NCBI GenBank assembly: GCA_946631805.1
Contig: CAMPAJ010000053.1
Coordinates: 1-8,955 of the forward strand
DNA from: an uncultured Eggerthellaceae bacterium
Lineage (GTDB): Bacteria; Actinomycetota; Coriobacteriia; Coriobacteriales; Eggerthellaceae
Reading direction: 5' to 3'
Length of the DNA stretch: 8,955 nt
Position 1 is the first letter of the stretch. Each line of letters begins with the position of its first letter. This document shows positions 6,212 through 8,955 of the stretch, in pieces. The notes below the pieces were generated by a model. That model was given only the letters and a program-made list of their open reading frames with translations, searched no databases and had not been told where the DNA came from. A program made the position numbers and the translations under genes.

Positions 6212-6490
6212 ATGATTCTATCATTTGCGGACAAAGACACTGAGCGGCTTGCAAGCGGGTATCGGGTTGCACGCTTTCAATCCTTTGAGCGCGTTGCGCA
6301 GCGCAAGCTCCGCCAGTTGGAAATTGCCGAAACGCTTGACGATCTGCGAGTTCCTCCCGGCAACCGACTGGAGGCCCTTGTAGGCAACAGGGCGGGGCAG
6401 CACAGCATGCGCATAAATGATCAATATCGCATCTGCTTCGCTTGGACGGATTCAGGCGCTCGAGATGTAGAGATAGTCGACTACCACTAG
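6212..6490 (+). CDS. higB: HigB/RelE-family mRNA-cleaving toxin
   Basis: The 92-residue product matches the HigB branch of the RelE/ParE superfamily end to end: start MILSFADKDTERLASG, middle VPPGNRLEALVGNRAGQHSMRI, and end NDQYRICFAW...VEIVDYH. Family members bind the ribosome and cut mRNA during translation, causing growth arrest until neutralised by HigA. Length is normal and no inactivating change is visible. The ATG has no Shine-Dalgarno upstream (TTATCATTAGCTC), consistent with leaderless translation, and the family's usual N-terminus supports this start. higA begins 15 bases after the stop; the toxin-first order is typical of higBA operons. Confidence 0.93.
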   Translation: MILSFADKDTERLASGYRVARFQSFERVAQRKLRQLEIAETLDDLRVPPGNRLEALVGNRAGQHSMRINDQYRICFAWTDSGARDVEIVDYH

Positions 6491-6505
6491 AAAGGCGGTG
6501 ACACA

Positions 6506-6814
6506 ATGGACGAAAAGCTTAGGCCGATAACCCCTGGCGAACTGCTGAGCGAGGAATTCCTCAAGCCCATGGGAATTTCCCAATATCGGCTCGCCAAGGA
6601 AATTGACGTGCCTGCTCAACGCATCGGGCAAATTGTAGCTGGTAAACGCGCGATAACCGCCGACACCGACTTGCGACTTTGCAAGTTCTTCGGGCTTTCC
6701 GACGGCTACTGGCTACGCGCACAAGCGGCATACGACACCGAGGTGACCCGGGAGCGCCTTGCCCCCAAACTCAAATCGATTCGCTCCTGGCGAGATGTCG
6801 CAGCGTGCCTATAG
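6506..6814 (+). CDS. higA: HigA-family antitoxin, XRE-type DNA-binding protein
   Basis: The 102-residue product has the HigA hallmark PITPGELLSEEFLKPMGISQYRLAKEI followed by a helix-turn-helix, DVPAQRIGQIVAGKRAITADTDLRL (about residues 30-57), then FFGLSDGYWLRAQAAYD. It should bind and neutralise HigB and, with it, repress the operon through the paired TAACG/CGTTA sites upstream. A ribosome site (AAAGGCGGTG, 6491-6500) lies in the short intergenic gap, so the antitoxin has its own good initiation signal, unlike higB. That difference would favour antitoxin excess. Confidence 0.93.
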   Translation: MDEKLRPITPGELLSEEFLKPMGISQYRLAKEIDVPAQRIGQIVAGKRAITADTDLRLCKFFGLSDGYWLRAQAAYDTEVTRERLAPKLKSIRSWRDVAACL

Positions 6815-6840
6815 CTGCTCCGCCGCGCAGTAACAGCAGA

Positions 6841-6871
6841 TGTGTGTTTGGGGTCTGACCCCAAATACACA
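6841..6871. repeat. REP-type palindrome, copy 2
   Basis: TGTGTGTTTGGGGTC (6841-6855) and GACCCCAAATACACA (6857-6871) flank a single T, with one arm difference that becomes a G-U pair in RNA. It is the same sequence as the palindrome at 3424-3454 in the opposite orientation: the central base and the variant arm are reversed. It lies 26 bases after the higA stop. Confidence 0.8.
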
Positions 6872-6874
6872 TGA

Positions 6875-6903
6875 AAGAAAACGCCCCACTGGGGCGTTTT
6901 CTT
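6875..6903. terminator. Bidirectional intrinsic terminator between higA and tRNA-Leu
   Basis: The core AAAACGCCCC (6878-6887) pairs with GGGGCGTTTT (6891-6900) around ACT; three further A/G-T/C pairs extend the stem to 6875-6903. T-runs lie on both strands, so it can end both the plus-strand higBA message and the minus-strand tRNA transcript. Confidence 0.85.
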
Positions 6904-6922
6904 GACGGATTTCCACCTCATC

Positions 6923-6934
6923 GGTTCGAGTCCC
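6923..6934 (+). repeat. tRNA T-arm-like fragment, inverted relative to tRNA-Leu
   Basis: GGTTCGAGTCCC (6923-6934) is an exact inverted match to the T-arm of tRNA-Leu (6999-7010). The flanks do not form a proper T-stem, and no acceptor or anticodon arm is found, so it is at most a decayed tRNA end or a chance match. Confidence 0.3.
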
Positions 6935-6985
6935 TGCAACGGGCCCTGCATCGACAGGCAAACGGTGTCGCAACTAAACCAAACC

Positions 6986-7070
6986 TGGTAGGAGCGGTGG
7001 GACTCGAACCCACATATCCGAAGATGGCGGATTTTAAGTCCGCTGCGTCTGCCAATTCCGCCACGCTCCC
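6986..7070 (-). tRNA. tRNA-Leu, anticodon UAA, CCA encoded
   Basis: The 85-base cloverleaf folds as acceptor GGGAGCG/CGCTCCT, anticodon stem GCGGA/TCCGC with loop CTTAAAA (anticodon TAA), a long class II variable arm (ATC-TTCG-GAT), T-arm GTGGG-TTCGAGT-CCCAC, discriminator A and CCA. Pair 1-72 is G-U rather than the usual G-C. A terminator follows at 6875-6903. Confidence 0.95.
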
Positions 7071-7083
7071 ACGTGCGGTTGTA

Positions 7084-7089
7084 ATCATA
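7084..7089 (-). promoter_or_regulatory. Candidate -10 of the tRNA-Leu promoter
   Basis: On the minus strand TATGAT lies 13 bases before the mature tRNA 5' end, in the gap between the ppx stop and the tRNA. The -35 region (TGCGCA at a 17-base spacing) is poor, so read-through from ppx may contribute. Confidence 0.35.
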
Positions 7090-7102
7090 GCACGCGCTGG
7101 CG

Positions 7103-8215
7103 CTATTGCGCAGCGGCGTCCAGGATGATGCCGTGCAGGATGTCGCGTTCGCTCACGGTGAAGGAGCTCGCATCCAGACCCCGCATAATTTGCTGAAGGA
7201 TCAGAAGGCCTGCCACGATGACCGGCGCACGGCCGGGGTCGAGGCCCACGACCTGCTTGCGCTCTTCGAGCGTCATGGCTGCTAGACGTGCCAAGAGCTC
7301 ATCGACGTCGTCGCGCGTCACCACAGCGCCGTGCACGCGCGAGGAGTCGTACACTTCCATGCGTTCGCGCATCGAGACGGCGCTCGTCGCGGTCCCGGCC
7401 ACGGCCACGATGCGGCAGGAGGAAGCACCAGCTTCAGCCGCATTCGCAGCCTCGTCGAAATTGGAAGCTGCTGCGGCGCTATCCGAGGCGGAACCGGTAT
7501 CGGAAGCTTCGTCAAACCTGGGAGCAACCCGGCCATCGGACGGCCCATCCCCAGGTTTTCCACCAAACCCGTCGCTCACGAGCGTAGCCAGGTAATCGTG
7601 CATTTCTTCCGCAATCCATGCAGCTGCACCGTCGAGCTGCTGGGGCGCAGGCGGGTCATCGTGCAGATAGCGCTCGGTCACGCGGCGGCAACCGATGTTG
7701 AACGAGTGGGCGTGCACTGGCGCGCCACCCGCCTGGCCTGCGATTATCTCGCTCGAACCACCACCTACGTCCAGCACGACCACGCGCTCACCCGGGAACG
7801 CCGACGTCGCGCCCGCGAACGAGAGCCCCGCTTCTTTTTCGCCAGGAATGACCGAAAGCTCGACGCCCAGCTTGGCCAGCACCGCCACGAAGTCGCCCGA
7901 GTTCTTGGCGTCGCGCGAAGCCGAAGTAGCGTTGGCGGTGACCACGATACGCCCATCAGCCGGCTGCAGTTCGTCGATCGTGCGCACGAAACGGCCCACG
8001 ACCTCTTCCACCCGCGCAATCGCGGCCGGATCCAACAGGCCCGTTTTGTCCACACCTACGCCCAGATTGCAAATGGCCGTGTCGCGATGCAGCTCGGTTA
8101 TGGCACCATCTGCCGCCACGTCAGCCACAAGCAGGCGCGCCGTCACGGTCCCGATGTCGATGGCCGCGTAACGACCAGGTTTGTACGCTTGGGTTTGCCT
8201 CGATGGCTGATTCAT
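7103..8215 (-). CDS. Ppx/GppA-family exopolyphosphatase or pppGpp phosphohydrolase
   Basis: The 370-residue product belongs to the actin-like ASKHA phosphatases that release phosphate from polyphosphate or convert pppGpp to ppGpp. Visible motifs are the first phosphate-binding loop AAIDIGTVTARLL (17-29), TANATSASRDA (93-103), IPGEKEA with acidic E126/E128 (123-129), the second loop VLDVGGGSSE (147-156) and AVAGTATS (271-278). It ends after the core without the C-terminal HD-type domain of long Ppx proteins, resembling short actinobacterial Ppx1-type enzymes. Residues about 215-266 are a low-complexity Asp/Ala/Ser/Gly insertion with a repeated FDEA. I chose ATG 8213-8215 because GGAG (8222-8225) sits 6 bases upstream; an in-frame ATG at 8225-8227 is possible but poorly preceded. 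The toxin gene stop is about 29 bases upstream on the same strand, suggesting one operon. Which substrate is used cannot be told. Confidence 0.9.
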   Translation of the reverse strand: MNQPSRQTQAYKPGRYAAIDIGTVTARLLVADVAADGAITELHRDTAICNLGVGVDKTGLLDPAAIARVEEVVGRFVRTIDELQPADGRIVVTANATSASRDAKNSGDFVAVLAKLGVELSVIPGEKEAGLSFAGATSAFPGERVVVLDVGGGSSEIIAGQAGGAPVHAHSFNIGCRRVTERYLHDDPPAPQQLDGAAAWIAEEMHDYLATLVSDGFGGKPGDGPSDGRVAPRFDEASDTGSASDSAAAASNFDEAANAAEAGASSCRIVAVAGTATSAVSMRERMEVYDSSRVHGAVVTRDDVDELLARLAAMTLEERKQVVGLDPGRAPVIVAGLLILQQIMRGLDASSFTVSERDILHGIILDAAAQ

Positions 8216-8221
8216 GGTCTG

Positions 8222-8225
8222 CTCC
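8222..8225 (-). promoter_or_regulatory. Ribosome site deciding the ppx start
   Basis: GGAG on the minus strand lies 6 bases before ATG 8215. It overlaps the alternative upstream ATG (8225-8227), which itself has only a weak AAGTGG upstream. Confidence 0.5.
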
Positions 8226-8244
8226 ATTCTGCCACTTTCACAAG

Positions 8245-8511
8245 CTACACGATTGCCGGCCCGTACACGAGCGCCAGCACATCGACGTACTCATCCGATA
8301 CACGGTATACGATAACAAATGTCGATACGGATATCTTTCGCAAGCCTGCACCATAGCGGTCGATAAGGCTTTGCCTTACATTGCGCGACCCAAGCTCAGG
8401 GTTATCTGGCAGCAAGGTCAAAACGTTGTGGATATGATCGAGCAAGCGCTCGGAATAGATACCGGCAAGCGCATACACGAACTCATCGGCGATTCGAAGC
8501 TTCTTAGGCAT
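8245..8511 (-). CDS. RelE/ParE-superfamily toxin
   Basis: The 88-residue product (MPKKLRIADEFVYALAGIYS...) shows the RelE/ParE pattern: an N-terminal helical part, NPELGSRNVRQSLIDRYGAGLRKI in the middle, then strands FVIVYRV and VDVLALVYGP at the C-terminus. Members either cleave mRNA on ribosomes or poison gyrase; the sequence alone does not decide. Start ATG 8509-8511 overlaps the last 8 bases of the antitoxin gene, and GGAGG lies 4 bases upstream. An in-frame ATG 54 bases earlier lies wholly inside the antitoxin gene and would add an unrelated N-terminus. The overlap implies translational coupling to the antitoxin. Confidence 0.85.
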   Translation of the reverse strand: MPKKLRIADEFVYALAGIYSERLLDHIHNVLTLLPDNPELGSRNVRQSLIDRYGAGLRKISVSTFVIVYRVSDEYVDVLALVYGPAIV

Positions 8512-8794
8512 AACGCCTCCGAATGGCTTCCACCCGCTGGAATGCTTCGTCGACGGAATCCGCAAATCGCCCTCGCTCGATATCCGCAGCTCCGCGGCCT
8601 ACCGCCTCGAGCAGCCGCGCCTCGTAGGCCGCATCTTCCCGCTCGGCCGCAATGCGGCGCTCGAAAGCCTCTTCGCTCCCGAACACGAAACCGCCGCCCC
8701 CTTGTTCCGTAATGCGCACGATTTCGTCTCGGGCTGCATCCTTGACCTGCGCTGTATTACGTTGAAGGGCCGTCATCGAGAATATAGGTTCCAT
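8504..8794 (-). CDS. Phd/YefM-like antitoxin
   Basis: The 96-residue product begins MEPIFSMTALQRNTAQVKDAA and continues to IVRITEQGGGGFVFGSEEAFERRI, the Phd/YefM layout: a strand, a helix carrying the partner-independent DNA-binding fold, then a short strand and helix. The charged C-terminal half (about residues 45-96) would wrap the toxin and be largely unfolded without it. AGAGG precedes ATG 8792-8794 by 5 bases. The toxin gene overlaps its 3' end. Three ATACG half-sites lie between its promoter and start, fitting autorepression. Family assignment is by pattern and gene order and is less certain than that of the toxin. Confidence 0.8.
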   Translation of the reverse strand: MEPIFSMTALQRNTAQVKDAARDEIVRITEQGGGGFVFGSEEAFERRIAAEREDAAYEARLLEAVGRGAADIERGRFADSVDEAFQRVEAIRRRYA

Positions 8795-8807
8795 AAGCGC
8801 CTCTTTT

Positions 8808-8839
8808 CATGCGTATTATTTACGTATATACATGCGTAT
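8808..8839 (-). promoter_or_regulatory. Candidate antitoxin operator with three phased half-sites
   Basis: On the minus strand, ATACGCATG (8839-8831), ATACGTAAA (8827-8819) and ATACGCATG (8816-8808) follow each other at 12- and 11-base steps, about one helical turn. They lie between the -10 element and the antitoxin ATG, where bound protein would block transcription. Confidence 0.55.
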
Positions 8840-8840
8840 G

Positions 8841-8871
8841 ATTATAGCATTGTTTATCATCTTTTGTGCAA
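8841..8871 (-). promoter_or_regulatory. Promoter of the antitoxin-toxin(-ppx) operon
   Basis: On the minus strand a perfect TATAAT (8846-8841) is preceded by TGC, an extended -10. A possible -35 TTGCAC (8871-8866) lies at a long 19-base spacing, so the extended -10 probably carries most of the strength. The start would be near 8834, inside the first operator half-site. Confidence 0.65.
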
Positions 8872-8922
8872 AAGGCAGCCTGCCGCCCATTTCGGCGTGA
8901 CATCTGGGATTGGTCGGCATAG

Positions 8923-8953
8923 AAAAGCGCTACGGCATTTCCGCAGCGCTTTT
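8923..8953. terminator. Intrinsic terminator at the right edge
   Basis: AAAAGCGCT (8923-8931) pairs with AGCGCTTTT (8945-8953), with an inner CGG/CCG stem after one A-C mismatch and a 5-6 base loop. It works on either strand. As the only gene to its left starts at 8794 and is read leftward, it most likely ends a minus-strand gene outside the window. Confidence 0.65.
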
Positions 8954-8955
8954 GC

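Noticed and set aside
6871..7128. Plus-strand open frame containing GAVGLEPTYPKMADFKSAASANSATLPRA-like sequence
   Set aside because: It is the well-known false protein obtained by translating the antisense of tRNA-Leu; the DNA folds as a tRNA.
7288..8356. Plus-strand open frames opposite ppx
   Set aside because: Shadows of the ppx frame, which carries all the Ppx/GppA motifs.

Overview
The window looks like a high-GC chromosomal segment from a gut or oral actinobacterium of the class Coriobacteriia, most likely Eggerthellaceae. This rests on the codon bias of the core genes, on an FtsB/DivIC-type septation gene and a short Ppx/GppA gene lying in the same neighbourhood, and on two secreted proteins of types common in gut Actinobacteria and Firmicutes. 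The taxonomy is inference from remembered families, not from a search.

Left part (1-3415). A minus-strand gene running off the left edge encodes an exported surface protein with three C...H-x-H-x3-C-Y modules. A gene-free divergent region of about 770 bases follows, holding several dyads, two strong hairpins and a duplicated short motif. Then comes a plus-strand FtsB/DivIC-like gene with an unusually long (about 400 residue) low-complexity cytoplasmic extension.

Middle part (3416-6871). This looks accessory. It starts with a near-perfect 31-base palindrome of the REP type, a 46-base imperfect tandem repeat, and two inverted copies of an apparently structured element with TTCCGTRCTATA-type ends. 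Next is a minus-strand secreted multidomain protein of noticeably lower GC, then a plus-strand HigBA toxin-antitoxin operon. The HigBA promoter lies inside a clear two-unit operator and predicts a leaderless toxin mRNA. A second copy of the REP palindrome closes this part. The block therefore sits between the ftsB-like gene and tRNA-Leu/ppx and is bracketed by the two palindromes.

Right part (6872-8955). A bidirectional terminator is followed by minus-strand tRNA-Leu(UAA), a minus-strand Ppx/GppA phosphatase with a low-complexity insertion, and directly upstream of it a second toxin-antitoxin pair (Phd/YefM-like antitoxin, RelE/ParE-like toxin). The pair has an extended -10 promoter and three phased operator half-sites. 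Only about 29 bases separate the toxin from ppx, so the stress-alarmone/polyphosphate gene may be transcribed from the toxin-antitoxin promoter. A terminator at the right edge probably belongs to a minus-strand gene outside the window.

I see no convincing novel enzymatic or defence system. The best leads are the structured repeat pair, the possible REP-bracketed accessory block, the leaderless higB, the toxin-antitoxin-ppx operon, the giant FtsB N-terminus and the possible ligand-binding surface protein.
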